14,537 nucleotides of DNA from Pseudomonadota bacterium. Its GTDB lineage: Bacteria; Pseudomonadota; Gammaproteobacteria; Burkholderiales; Eutrophovitaceae. Where the stretch lies: assembly GCA_002704665.1 (NCBI GenBank), contig PAHB01000069.1, positions 1 to 14,537 of the forward strand, read 5' to 3'. Shown here piece by piece: positions 1 through 7,314 of this stretch. The notes below the pieces were generated by a model. That model was not told the DNA's origin and ran no database searches. It saw only the letters and a list, made by a program, of their open reading frames with translations. The position numbers and the translations under genes are program-made. Positions within the stretch are counted from its first letter, which is position 1. Each line of letters opens with the position of its first letter.

Positions 1-75
1 GAGTATATTGCTTGGCTGAGTTTTCAGACCGTATATAACGACTTAGAAATTAAATACCCAGACATGTTTGATTAA
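1..75 (+). CDS. C-terminal end of an unidentified protein (5' truncated)
   Basis: Frame 1 is open from the first base of the window to a TAA at 73-75. It encodes 24 residues beginning EYIAWLSFQTVYND and ending KYPDMFD. The tail is mixed polar and aromatic and looks like normal coding sequence, not intergenic noise. Too little remains to assign a family. The next gene starts 149 bases downstream on the same strand, so co-transcription is possible but not shown. No convincing terminator was seen in the gap; it holds only a bulged stem (CTAC/GTAG core near 112-125) without a T-tract. Confidence 0.55.
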   Translation, partial: EYIAWLSFQTVYNDLEIKYPDMFD

Positions 76-224
76 AACTCGATTACCTTTCCGTCGACTT
101 CATCGGCTTTACCTACGAAATTGTAGTAAGCGCTTAGAAAAAACCATAGATGCTGTCGGGGCGCTAGGGGTCGGCTCAAACCAATTGAAGTAGTCGAAAC
201 AATTAGAACCAAGGAATAAAACTA

Positions 225-1682
225 ATGTTAGATTTGCATTATTCAAAGGCTACCGAATTGGCTAAAAAAATTAGAAAAAAAGAAATAGGATGCCTTGAAA
301 TACTTGATCTATATCTTGGAAGAATAGAAAAATATAATGATAATTTGAATGCAATTATTTTGTTAGATAGGGAAGCGGCAAGAATGCGTGCCAGAGAAGC
401 CGACAGAGCATTAGCAAACGGAACTCTATGGGGACCATTTCATGGTGTCCCAATGTCCATAAAAGAAAGTTTTGATGTTGCTGGAAAACCTTCGACTTGG
501 GGTGTACCTGCCTTTAAAAATAATATAGCTCGCGATGATTCTCTCGCTGTAAAACGTATGAAGGCTGCAGGGGTTACGCTTTTTGGTAAAACAAATGTCC
601 CTTTTATGCTGTCGGATTGGCAAAGTTTCAATGAAATATACGGGACAACTAATAATCCATGGGATACTGCACGCTCTCCCGGTGGATCATCTGGAGGCTC
701 AGCTGCCGCTCTCGCAGCTGGACTGACGGGAATTGATGCTGGTAGTGATATTGGTGCGTCTATTCGAAACCCAGCTCATTATTGCGGAATTTTTGGGCAC
801 AAACCCACCTTCGGCATCCTGCCCACGGTTGGACATGCACTCCCCGGCAGCGATAAGCCGACGGACATATCGGTTATAGGGCCGCTTGCGAGAGGGGCTG
901 ACGATTTAAGAATAGCAACTTTGACCATGGCAGGTATCACGGGTCGGGATGCAGCAGGCCTAAGTTTAAATCTTCAAGAAACAAAGAAAAAAGAAATTAG
1001 TGATTTTAAAGTGGGCGTTTTGTTAGAGAGCTCATGCTGTGTTCAGGACAATGAACTAACTGATCAGCTTCAGGTTGCAATAGATAGTTTAGGCAGGCTT
1101 GGTGTCAATATAGACGATAAAGTAAAACCCGTTGCAGATCTTGAGAGAGCAAATATACTGTATTTAATGCTGCTAAGAGCAGCGACGGGGGGACGGTTGG
1201 TCAATGAAGATGAATTGGAAAAACATAGAGCACGGGCGATAAAAAGTGATCCAGACGATTTTAGTTACAGAACTATCATTGACAGAGCGGTAACAATGTC
1301 ACATCGCGAATGGCTCACTTGGAACAATGAAAGGGAGTTACTGCAAAGAGAATGGCAAAAGTTTTTTGATGATTATGATTTACTTTTGACGCCAGTTGCA
1401 GCGTCGGCAGCCTTTCCCCATGACCATGCTGGTGAAAGAGCTGATAGAATGATACCTATTAATAATGGACAAGAGCCAAGTGTTGATCAGTTGTTTTGGG
1501 CTGGGTTACCTGGTGTCGTTTATTTACCTGCCACTTCAGCACCCGTTGGGTTTACCCGTTCTGGATTGCCATGCGGTTTGCAAATTATAGGTCCACATAT
1601 GCAGGATTTGACTACAATTCATTTTTCTAAACTTATCGAAACACATTTAGGCGGCTTTGTGGCTCCGGAAGGATATAACTAA
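225..1682 (+). CDS. Amidase signature family hydrolase (amidase)
   Basis: This 485-residue protein matches the amidase signature (AS) family, which hydrolyses amide bonds through a Ser-cisSer-Lys triad. The motifs are all visible. Lys80 sits in PMSIKESFD, the Gly/Ser-rich loop GGSSGGS lies at 153-159 with the likely cis-Ser at 155, and the likely nucleophile Ser179 is in SDIGASIRNPA. The length is normal for stand-alone amidases. No signal peptide is visible, so it should be cytoplasmic. No gatB or gatC homologue adjoins it, which argues against its being the GatA subunit of tRNA amidotransferase. The ATG at 225 is preceded by AAGGA at 211-215 at a suitable distance. The substrate cannot be read from sequence. 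FAAH-like and aryl or aliphatic amidases share this signature. Confidence 0.93.
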   Translation: MLDLHYSKATELAKKIRKKEIGCLEILDLYLGRIEKYNDNLNAIILLDREAARMRAREADRALANGTLWGPFHGVPMSIKESFDVAGKPSTWGVPAFKNNIARDDSLAVKRMKAAGVTLFGKTNVPFMLSDWQSFNEIYGTTNNPWDTARSPGGSSGGSAAALAAGLTGIDAGSDIGASIRNPAHYCGIFGHKPTFGILPTVGHALPGSDKPTDISVIGPLARGADDLRIATLTMAGITGRDAAGLSLNLQETKKKEISDFKVGVLLESSCCVQDNELTDQLQVAIDSLGRLGVNIDDKVKPVADLERANILYLMLLRAATGGRLVNEDELEKHRARAIKSDPDDFSYRTIIDRAVTMSHREWLTWNNERELLQREWQKFFDDYDLLLTPVAASAAFPHDHAGERADRMIPINNGQEPSVDQLFWAGLPGVVYLPATSAPVGFTRSGLPCGLQIIGPHMQDLTTIHFSKLIETHLGGFVAPEGYN

Positions 1683-1780
1683 CTATTTGTAACCGACACT
1701 CGCACGTCTAGAACCTGAATTTAGTGAGTGGTATTTTTATACAACATTTTTAATGGCATCTTTCAGACTTGTTCGCAAAA

Positions 1781-2791
1781 TTATTCAGTTACCTTAATTA
1801 GCAACTTTCCAAAGTTTTTTCCATTCATTAAACCAATAAACGCTGATGGCGCGTTTTCCAGTCCTACCACAACATCTTCTTTGTATTTGATTTTCCCTTC
1901 CTGTATCCATTTCGCTATTCTTTTCATTCCAATATGGTATTTTTGGGCGAACTGAAAAACTAAAAAACCCTCCGTAGTCGCTTGGTTAGTTAGCATCGAT
2001 CTATGAGTTCTAAGCCCAGACTCGGGTTCCGTCAAATTGTATTGAGAAATAACCCCACAGACCGCAACTCTCGCATAGTTTGCCAACTGATTAATGACAG
2101 CATCAGTTATTTTCCCCCCAACATTATCGAAATAAACATTTACTCCGTCCGGACAATATTCTTTTAATTTTTTATCTATATTTTCATTCTTATAATCAAT
2201 GGCCTCATCAAAATTTAGGGTATTTATTAGAAACGAGCATTTTTCTTTTCCCCCGGCAATACCTACTACCTTACAACCTCCAATTTTTGCAATTTGGCCT
2301 ACTAATTGGCCTACAGCACCAGATGCTGCAGATACAACGACTGTATCTCCTGCAATAGGTTTTCCAACGTGCAAAAGTCCGAAAAATGCGGTCATACCAG
2401 GCATTCCTAGCACGCCCACAGCAGTTTGAATAGGGGCAAGAGATGGATCAACTTTTCTAATTGAAGAAGGATTAGCAATTGCGTATTCTTGCCATCCTAA
2501 TGTAAAGCCTTCAACTATATCGTCTTTATTATATTCAGGACTTTTGGTTTCTAAAACCCTACCAACCGCTCCTCCGACAATGACATCGCCTTCGTTTAGA
2601 GAAGCCGCGTAACTTTTAGCAGTACTCATCCTTCCCCTCATATACGGATCCAGAGACAACCATAATATCTGGATCAGGACCTCCCCGTGACGTATTTCTG
2701 GAACAGGAGATTCTTTAATTTCAAAATTTTCCAGCACTGGCATACCTACCGGTCTCGTTTTCATTATTACCTGTTTATTAATTTGCGACAT
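1781..2791 (-). CDS. NADP-dependent oxidoreductase, CurA/PTGR-like (MDR superfamily)
   Basis: This 336-residue protein is a zinc-free medium-chain dehydrogenase/reductase of the leukotriene-B4 dehydrogenase group, which includes E. coli CurA and prostaglandin reductases. These enzymes use NADPH to reduce the C=C bond of alpha,beta-unsaturated carbonyls. The N-terminal half carries the family signature LSLDPYMRGRM (45-55). The nucleotide-binding motif AASGAVG is at 155-161, followed by GQIAKIGG. The C-terminal half includes the family-typical EGFLVFQFAQKY. I chose the ATG at 2791 because AAAGGA lies just upstream. An in-frame TTG five codons earlier overlaps that ribosome-binding site and is less likely. 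It is convergent with the amidase gene. The exact substrate is unknown; detoxification of reactive enals or enones is an inference from the family. Confidence 0.92.
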   Translation of the reverse strand: MSQINKQVIMKTRPVGMPVLENFEIKESPVPEIRHGEVLIQILWLSLDPYMRGRMSTAKSYAASLNEGDVIVGGAVGRVLETKSPEYNKDDIVEGFTLGWQEYAIANPSSIRKVDPSLAPIQTAVGVLGMPGMTAFFGLLHVGKPIAGDTVVVSAASGAVGQLVGQIAKIGGCKVVGIAGGKEKCSFLINTLNFDEAIDYKNENIDKKLKEYCPDGVNVYFDNVGGKITDAVINQLANYARVAVCGVISQYNLTEPESGLRTHRSMLTNQATTEGFLVFQFAQKYHIGMKRIAKWIQEGKIKYKEDVVVGLENAPSAFIGLMNGKNFGKLLIKVTE

Positions 2792-2836
2792 GGTTGTTCC
2801 TTTCAAATTTTAAAAACCAGTGAACAATTTTGCTAC

Positions 2837-2842
2837 ATTATA
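2837..2842 (-). promoter_or_regulatory. Candidate -10 box for the CurA-like gene
   Basis: On the minus strand this reads TATAAT, a perfect sigma-70 -10 hexamer. It would give a leader of about 40 bases before the ATG at 2791. No good -35 hexamer is seen at 16-18 bases (GCACAG at 17), so the call rests on the -10 box and its position alone. Confidence 0.35.
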
Positions 2843-3030
2843 GTAATGGACATTTAAACCTGTGCTTTTTTGTTTTTGAGTTTGGCGTCAATTACTCTCG
2901 AAATTACCAGCATTAATATTCACTTGAAAACAATTTATCTTACCAAACATTTTTACGCGGCTGGTTGCTTTGTTCAAATTTGACCCTAGTTCGACTAAAA
3001 ATACACCAAAACAAAATCCTGTCACCTTTT

Positions 3031-3059
3031 TTTACCTCCCCTCGTTTTGGGGGTATTAT
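3031..3059 (+). promoter_or_regulatory. Promoter-like element TTTACC-N17-TATTAT (copy 1)
   Basis: TTTACC (3031-3036) and TATTAT (3054-3059) are 17 bases apart, with GGG directly before the -10-like box. The arrangement TTTTAC-N15-GGGTATTATT recurs identically at 7252-7282 and 11248-11278. If used, it would give the beta-propeller mRNA a 5' leader of about 235 bases, which is unusually long. Between the boxes lies CCCC...GGGG, which could form a small hairpin. Confidence 0.4.
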
Positions 3060-3300
3060 TATCCTAAAATTCCTAACTGTTAGTAAAAAAACGCGTAATA
3101 AAGATTCGTTCTATTTTTATTCTCATCTCTGCTAATAACGCCCAGATTTGGGCCGGTAATGTTTTATGTGTTTGGATCGGATATTCTTCAAATCAAAGGG
3201 GAGACAATTTCACTGAATATCTCATATTGTTGATAGATCTTAAATTTGTCTTTAATTTAAAATTGTAGCAAATCCATTAGGTTTAATTGAGGAGGAACAC

Positions 3301-4479
3301 ATGTCCAAGTATTTAAGAATTGCGATCTTAACTTTTTTTATGTTAGGTGTTACGAGTTTGTTAGCATCTGAGCGGTCATTTCTTTTGAATGGCTTAGACA
3401 GTAAGGTCCAGATTTCAAAGCCGGGCAAAATTGACTTTGTCGAACCGGGAGAAGATATATTAAACATCCTCGACATTAGCGACCCTGCGAACCCAAAACT
3501 GGCGGCAAATCTTTTGCTTTCAAATTCGCTTTTTGGTCCACCAACCAACCTACAGATAAATCCGGAAGAGAGTCTTGCACTCGTTACGAGTGCTATGAAA
3601 TGGGAGCAAAAAAATGATGATTGGAAACCAGCACCTGATAATCGCCTTTTTATTATTGATCTTGAAAAAAATAAGCCAGCTTTAATTGACACGGTTGAGG
3701 TAGGTATGCAGCCATCAGGCATTGCAATCAGTTCATCTGGAAGATTTGCTTTAATTGCTAATAGAGCAGATAGGTCAGTGAGTGTTGTTTCAATTAATGG
3801 TAAAACAGCAAGATTGAGTCAAACAGTACCTGTAAATGATGAAGTTGCTGCAGTCGCAATTACTCCTGACGAACGAAGAGCGCTCATTGTAAAAAATTCC
3901 TCGAATAAAATAGGTGTACTTTCAATAAATGATAGTCACGTCACTTATGATGCGAGTTATGATATGCCTGTGGGACAATTCCCTTATAACATCGATATAA
4001 GCCCTGATGGGTCTTATGCCGTTGTAGCCCATACCGGAAATAATGGATACTCTGATGGTCACGCAGATTCTCTCGTAGTTATAAGATTAGATAACGGGTC
4101 GAGACCGTTTGTAGAGAATTATTTTACTGCAGGAGATGCCCCTGAGGGTTTTGCTATTAGTCCCCGAGGTGATATTGCAATCGCATTACTTTTAGGTGGA
4201 GACTCGATCCTACCGACTTCACATTGGGCTCATAACAAAACCGGGCAGATTGTAGTGTTCAAAACAAATAATGGAAATTTGCAACAGATTCAAAAAATAA
4301 GTATTACGGGTCTGCCGGAGGGTATAGCATTTTCTGGGAACGGAGACTATGTGTATGTGAGTAGTTTTAGAGAAAAAGTTCTTAGAGTATATCAAGTAGA
4401 TGGAGAATTTTTGATTGATACCGAAACTCGTATAGAGTTACCAGGAACCCCGGCATCTATGAGAGGAAGAGCCCGATAG
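3301..4479 (+). CDS. Exported YncE/lactonase-like beta-propeller protein
   Basis: This 392-residue protein starts with a clear Sec signal peptide: a Lys near the start, a hydrophobic stretch IAILTFFMLGV, and a likely cut after SLLA at residue 22. The mature part is built of repeated four-strand units. Each carries variants of 'P.GIAIS..G..A.V.N...S.V.V', for example MQPSGIAISSSGRFALIAN, FPYNIDISPDGSYAVVAH, APEGFAISPRGDIAIA and LPEGIAFSGNGDYVYVSS. This pattern is typical of seven-bladed YncE-type and 6-phosphogluconolactonase-like propellers. The start is secure, with GGAGGA at 3291-3296 and ATG at 3301. It is probably periplasmic or secreted. No catalytic residues can be assigned, so a binding or scaffold role is as likely as an enzymatic one. 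It is flanked by gaps of about 500 bases and is probably transcribed alone. Confidence 0.85.
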   Translation: MSKYLRIAILTFFMLGVTSLLASERSFLLNGLDSKVQISKPGKIDFVEPGEDILNILDISDPANPKLAANLLLSNSLFGPPTNLQINPEESLALVTSAMKWEQKNDDWKPAPDNRLFIIDLEKNKPALIDTVEVGMQPSGIAISSSGRFALIANRADRSVSVVSINGKTARLSQTVPVNDEVAAVAITPDERRALIVKNSSNKIGVLSINDSHVTYDASYDMPVGQFPYNIDISPDGSYAVVAHTGNNGYSDGHADSLVVIRLDNGSRPFVENYFTAGDAPEGFAISPRGDIAIALLLGGDSILPTSHWAHNKTGQIVVFKTNNGNLQQIQKISITGLPEGIAFSGNGDYVYVSSFREKVLRVYQVDGEFLIDTETRIELPGTPASMRGRAR

Positions 4480-4949
4480 TTACGGTCTCATTAGCCTTAT
4501 GAATAACTTAATACAAAAATAGTGGGGAGATACAGTAACAGAATACTTTTGAAATCTGAGAGTGTTGAAAAGCGGAAGTACGATTTTCCGATTTAATGAG
4601 AACATCACCTACAACCACCGGGAGCAATAATAATTGATTATAAGTAGAATATTCTGAAGTGCAAAGAGATTACTTTATAAACGTAGTTCGAGGGATTAGC
4701 ACTACTTAGCAATGTAGAACAGTTACTGCCTCACTGCTGAGAAAAAAAGCAAATAATACCTAAAATTTCTTTCATTACTCCATTTTTTGGTTAGGATACT
4801 TCAAAACCTTATGCTTTGTGATTATAGTAACGGTTCTAGTATGAGGAAACTTCTCGTATTTCCGACTTAGATCAAGGGTAAAGGGCAAAGAACGGAAATC
4901 TAGCCGAAGGCAAAATAAAAAATCTTGGAAAATTTGGGAAAAGCAAAGA
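4480..4949. other. Intergenic region, no gene seen
   Basis: This 470-base gap has stops in all frames and no open frame with a ribosome-binding site. The only structures seen are a weak CGGAA/TTCCG stem near 4575-4592 without a T-tract, and the candidate promoter at 4800-4828. Confidence 0.5.
4800..4828 (+). promoter_or_regulatory. Candidate sigma-70 promoter for the qorA-like gene
   Basis: TTCAAA (4800-4805) and TATAGT (4823-4828) are separated by 17 bases. Matches to consensus are 4/6 and 5/6. Transcription would start near 4835 and give a leader of about 115 bases. This is moderate evidence in an AT-rich region. Confidence 0.3.
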
Positions 4950-5939
4950 ATGTCGAAAGCACAGGTTATTTACAAACTGGGCGCACCAGACGTAATGAAA
5001 TGGCAGGAATGGGCTGTTGCCGATCCAAACTCTGGAGAAGTTCGCCTGCGGCATACGGCCATTGGAGTTAATTTTGCTGATACATATCATCGTAGTGGCA
5101 TATCTCATCCATGGCCTGTGCCATCTTGTCCATTGGTTGTCGGTTTCGAGGGTGTAGGTATTGTAGAGAGCGTTGGCGATGGCGTCACTGATTTCAAAAA
5201 GGGAGACCGGGTAGCTTACGGCATTCCGCCGCTTGGAAGTTATTCCGAGATCCGAAATTATCCTGCCGATAAACTGCTCCACCTTCCTGACGGATTAGAT
5301 GACAAACAAGTTGCTGGGATTTTGATGAAAGGTATGACAGCTCATTATCTTCTCCATCGAACATATAAAGTGCAGCGAGGCGATACGATTTTGGTTCACG
5401 CTGCCGCGGGCGGCATGGGTTTGATTCTTTGTCAGTGGGCAAAGGCGCTCGGTGCAACGATTGTTGGCACAGTTAGCACCGAAGAGAAAGCCGAGGTGGC
5501 TCGATCCGCCGGTTGTCATTATCCTGTCGTACGTTCCAAAGATAGCTTTAAAGATACCGTTCGCGCAGTATCCGATGGCGAGGGTGCGGCGGTTGTGTAT
5601 GAAGCCATTGGCAAAGATACGCTACAGGATTCCTTGGACAGTCTTCGGCCAATGGGGGTTTGTGCAGCTTATGGTCACGTTTCTGGTCCACCCGACCCCG
5701 TTGACATTATTCAAGATTTAGGACGTCGTGGTTCGCTATTTATTACCCGTCCAGCGATTATGCACTACGTTGCTAAACGAGAGGATCTAGAATGGACAGC
5801 TCGCGATCTTTTCAAAGCAATCGAAGACGGTATTCTCCGCACAAATATAAATCACGAGTACCAACTCAAAGACGCAGTTAAGGCACACGAGGCGATTGAA
5901 AGCGGAACTACAAACGGCGCAGCGGTCTTAGTACCATAA
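4950..5939 (+). CDS. qorA: NADPH:quinone oxidoreductase, QorA/zeta-crystallin type
   Basis: This 329-residue protein closely follows the E. coli QorA pattern (327 residues). Visible features are GVNFADTYHRSG (39-50) in the catalytic domain, GFEGVGIVESVGDGV (65-79), and the NADPH-binding loop HAAAGGMG at 150-157 followed by CQWAKALGA. The C-terminal half contains YEAIGKDT and RRGSLFITRP. No zinc-binding residues are expected in this group. The enzyme is a soluble NADPH-dependent quinone reductase of the MDR superfamily. The ATG at 4950 has GGGA about 10 bases upstream. By eye its G+C content is near half, clearly higher than the amidase or aldehyde dehydrogenase genes, which may mean different expression constraints or a different history. 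It has no close neighbours and is probably monocistronic. Confidence 0.93.
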   Translation: MSKAQVIYKLGAPDVMKWQEWAVADPNSGEVRLRHTAIGVNFADTYHRSGISHPWPVPSCPLVVGFEGVGIVESVGDGVTDFKKGDRVAYGIPPLGSYSEIRNYPADKLLHLPDGLDDKQVAGILMKGMTAHYLLHRTYKVQRGDTILVHAAAGGMGLILCQWAKALGATIVGTVSTEEKAEVARSAGCHYPVVRSKDSFKDTVRAVSDGEGAAVVYEAIGKDTLQDSLDSLRPMGVCAAYGHVSGPPDPVDIIQDLGRRGSLFITRPAIMHYVAKREDLEWTARDLFKAIEDGILRTNINHEYQLKDAVKAHEAIESGTTNGAAVLVP

Positions 5940-6249
5940 TATTCAAAAAGAATGTTAAGTCAGACAGGGAGACGCAGCTGATCTACCAATGAATAGGCTA
6001 CCGATGATGTACTATTCATAGTTTCTATAGTAATACCGGGTAGATTCTTATAAACCAAAATTAGCGCAGAAGTCTATCTGTATAACTGAGAAAGCAGAAA
6101 ATAGTGCTAACTACATGCGTTGTACGAATATCTAGTCGAGGTTTATGAGGCTAACCCCTTCCCCAATCCCTAGCGCATACGGCGTCTGTACTAATGTTGC
6201 CTGTTGTGCTAGGTGCTATATGCAAACTATTCCAACCGAGACCAAAAAA
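5940..6249. other. Intergenic region between converging qorA-like gene and sodN
   Basis: This 310-base gap holds no gene. The only structure seen is a perfect 8-bp inverted repeat, ATGAATAG at 5989-5996 and CTATTCAT at 6012-6019, with a 15-base loop. It lies about 50 bases after the qorA stop. It lacks a T-tract, so it is not a classic intrinsic terminator, though it could protect the 3' end of the mRNA. Confidence 0.45.
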
Positions 6250-6732
6250 CTAATGCTCGTGTTCGGGGTAATAGGATGCTAAGTCTTGAATAGCTAGTGT
6301 CAATGATCTACTTGCCGCAGAAGAGGCATTTTGTTTGGCCTTCATCGCCGCGAGAATTACGGCATGATGTTTCTTCAATCTGTCGGCATAATCTTCCTGC
6401 TTCGGTTTGACTCGTTGCGTTAAAAAATAGCTGGAGATAGTGAGTATTATTTTCTCAGCATGGCTTTCCTTATTCGCGATCCATCGCACTAACTGATTGT
6501 ATTCATGAGCTAATGATTGAGACGCTCTTTTAGAATCAACATTATCGCTTAAAACAATAATTTGGCTGGTTGCCTTCTCCACCGTCTTAGAATCTTCTAG
6601 CATTGCCAAATAACGGGCATGGTCGTCATATATGCCGCACGGTACCTGGCAGTGCGCATACAAATTATGCCCGGTAACAGATAAACTGAGCAGAAGAATT
6701 AACATGAATGTTTTAGTTGCAATTGAACTCAT
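6250..6732 (-). CDS. sodN: Nickel superoxide dismutase with Sec signal peptide
   Basis: This 160-residue protein has an N-terminal signal peptide with hydrophobic core FMLILLLSLSVTG. It is followed by HCQVPCGIYDD (27-37), the nickel-hook motif of Ni-SOD (HCxxPCGxYD). His27, Cys28 and Cys32 correspond to the mature His1, Cys2 and Cys6 nickel ligands, and Tyr35 is the conserved active-site tyrosine. The rest is helical, as in Ni-SOD, and includes LKKHHAVILAAMKAKQ. The predicted signal-peptidase site, LYA before HCQ, would expose exactly the His needed to bind nickel, giving a mature protein of about 134 residues. Ni-SOD converts superoxide to oxygen and peroxide; this one should act in the periplasm. 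No sodX-type maturation protease gene is nearby. The start is well supported, with AAAGGAG six bases before the ATG. Confidence 0.93.
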   Translation of the reverse strand: MSSIATKTFMLILLLSLSVTGHNLYAHCQVPCGIYDDHARYLAMLEDSKTVEKATSQIIVLSDNVDSKRASQSLAHEYNQLVRWIANKESHAEKIILTISSYFLTQRVKPKQEDYADRLKKHHAVILAAMKAKQNASSAASRSLTLAIQDLASYYPEHEH

Positions 6733-6769
6733 TTGATGCTCCTTTCATGGAAACCTATTTGGATCGGAA

Positions 6770-6798
6770 ATAATAACTTTTGGTTCCGCCAAGGTAAC
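6770..6798 (-). promoter_or_regulatory. Promoter-like element for sodN, GTTACC-N17-TATTAT
   Basis: On the minus strand GTTACC (6793-6798) and TATTAT (6770-6775) are 17 bases apart. The full arrangement AGTTAC-N15-AGTTATTATT mirrors the three plus-strand copies of TTTTAC-N15-GGGTATTATT. Transcription would begin near 6763 and give a leader of about 30 bases before the sodN ATG. No Fur box or NikR-like site was recognised. Confidence 0.45.
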
Positions 6799-6971
6799 TG
6801 CGTTATTAAAATCGCTCCCAAAATATCAAAATACTTAAATTAATTACCCTCTAAAAACATCGAAAAAGGACCTAAACGGCGATAAAATTAGATAAAAATA
6901 CATCAAAATGAATTCAAATAAGTTATTTGATTAATAGGTCACCAAGTTAACAACTGTAACTATATAAGTGA

Positions 6972-7076
6972 GGGTGAGATTATGGCATCTCACAAAGTTA
7001 CTTCGAATTAACTCATTGGTCAAAAGTAGAGTAAGCTGCATACCCTGCTCTTACTAGACCGATCACAGTTTTTTTT
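6972..7076 (+). ncRNA. Candidate small RNA with terminator-like 3' end
   Basis: A perfect hairpin lies at 6974-6993 (GTGAGAT, loop TATGGC, ATCTCAC). A second, composite hairpin lies at 7015-7063. Its outer stem is ATTGGTC/GACCGAT (one G-T pair), its inner stem is AGTAAG (7030-7035) with CTTACT (7050-7055), and its apical stem is GCA/TGC with loop TACCC. Five bases later come eight Ts (7069-7076). TATATA at 6961-6966 sits about 6 bases before the first hairpin, which fits a -10 box; the -35 (GTCACC at 6938-6943) is weak. No coding gene ends here on this strand, so the terminator-like element has no other obvious owner. The MORN gene has its own promoter further down. No known RNA family was recognised. 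Confidence 0.33.
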
Positions 7077-7252
7077 AGAATGTTGTTAATTTTCACAGTC
7101 ATCATCTCCATCTCAGCAATCTTTTATCCCATATCTTTTCCTAACTGGTCCATTTTTGATAGTTATCCGTTTTGGCGTTTGGTTCTAAACAGTTAACTTT
7201 TTACTACTAATATTGTTTTTTCTAAAAAGTAAATCGCTTTTTTATCACGTTT

Positions 7253-7281
7253 TTTACGTACGCTCTCAATAAGGGTATTAT
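7253..7281 (+). promoter_or_regulatory. Promoter for the MORN gene, TTTACG-N17-TATTAT (copy 2)
   Basis: TTTACG (7253-7258) and TATTAT (7276-7281) are spaced by 17 bases, with GGG directly before the -10 box. Matches to sigma-70 consensus are 4/6 and 5/6. Transcription would start near 7288, giving a leader of about 27 bases to the GTG at 7315. This is the best-placed copy of the shared element. Confidence 0.5.
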
Positions 7282-7314
7282 TGGTATGGTTTAAACTTGT
7301 ATTGGAAAAACACC

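Larger units (their letters stand above)
2792..3300. other. Intergenic region between divergent genes
   Basis: This 509-base gap separates the divergent CurA-like gene and the beta-propeller gene, and no convincing gene lies in it. It holds the candidate -10 box at 2837-2842, the promoter-like element at 3031-3059, and a short GC-rich hairpin at 3140-3153 (GCCCA, four-base loop, TGGGC) without a proper T-tract. A TTGATA near 3232 could be a -35 box, but no good -10 follows at normal spacing. A strong Shine-Dalgarno, GGAGGA at 3291-3296, ends the region. A 24-codon frame starting near 3159 lacks a ribosome-binding site and was not called. Confidence 0.5.
6733..7314. other. Long intergenic region between divergent sodN and MORN gene
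   Basis: This 582-base gap has no credible open frame. It contains the sodN promoter candidate (6770-6798), a candidate small RNA (6972-7076) and the MORN-gene promoter candidate (7253-7281). The stretch 7080-7250 is T-rich and I see nothing in it. Confidence 0.55.

Noticed and set aside
225..1682. Idea that the amidase is GatA of the tRNA amidotransferase
   Set aside because: No gatB or gatC lies next to it, and the sequence outside the signature motifs does not read like GatA.
1693..1735. CACTC/GAGTG stem followed by GTATTTTTAT after the amidase, considered as a terminator
   Set aside because: The stem has only five pairs and a loop of more than 20 bases, too weak to list.
3036..3053. CCCC...GGGG stem considered as an intrinsic terminator
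   Set aside because: The stem is only four to five pairs, no T-tract follows, no gene ends upstream on this strand, and it lies between the boxes of a promoter-like element.
3252..3722. 156-codon minus-strand frame opposite the beta-propeller gene
   Set aside because: It is antisense to a well-supported gene with a strong ribosome-binding site and signal peptide; its translation shows no family pattern.
4872..5282. 136-codon minus-strand frame opposite the qorA-like gene
   Set aside because: It is antisense to a clearly recognised enzyme and has no recognisable motif of its own.
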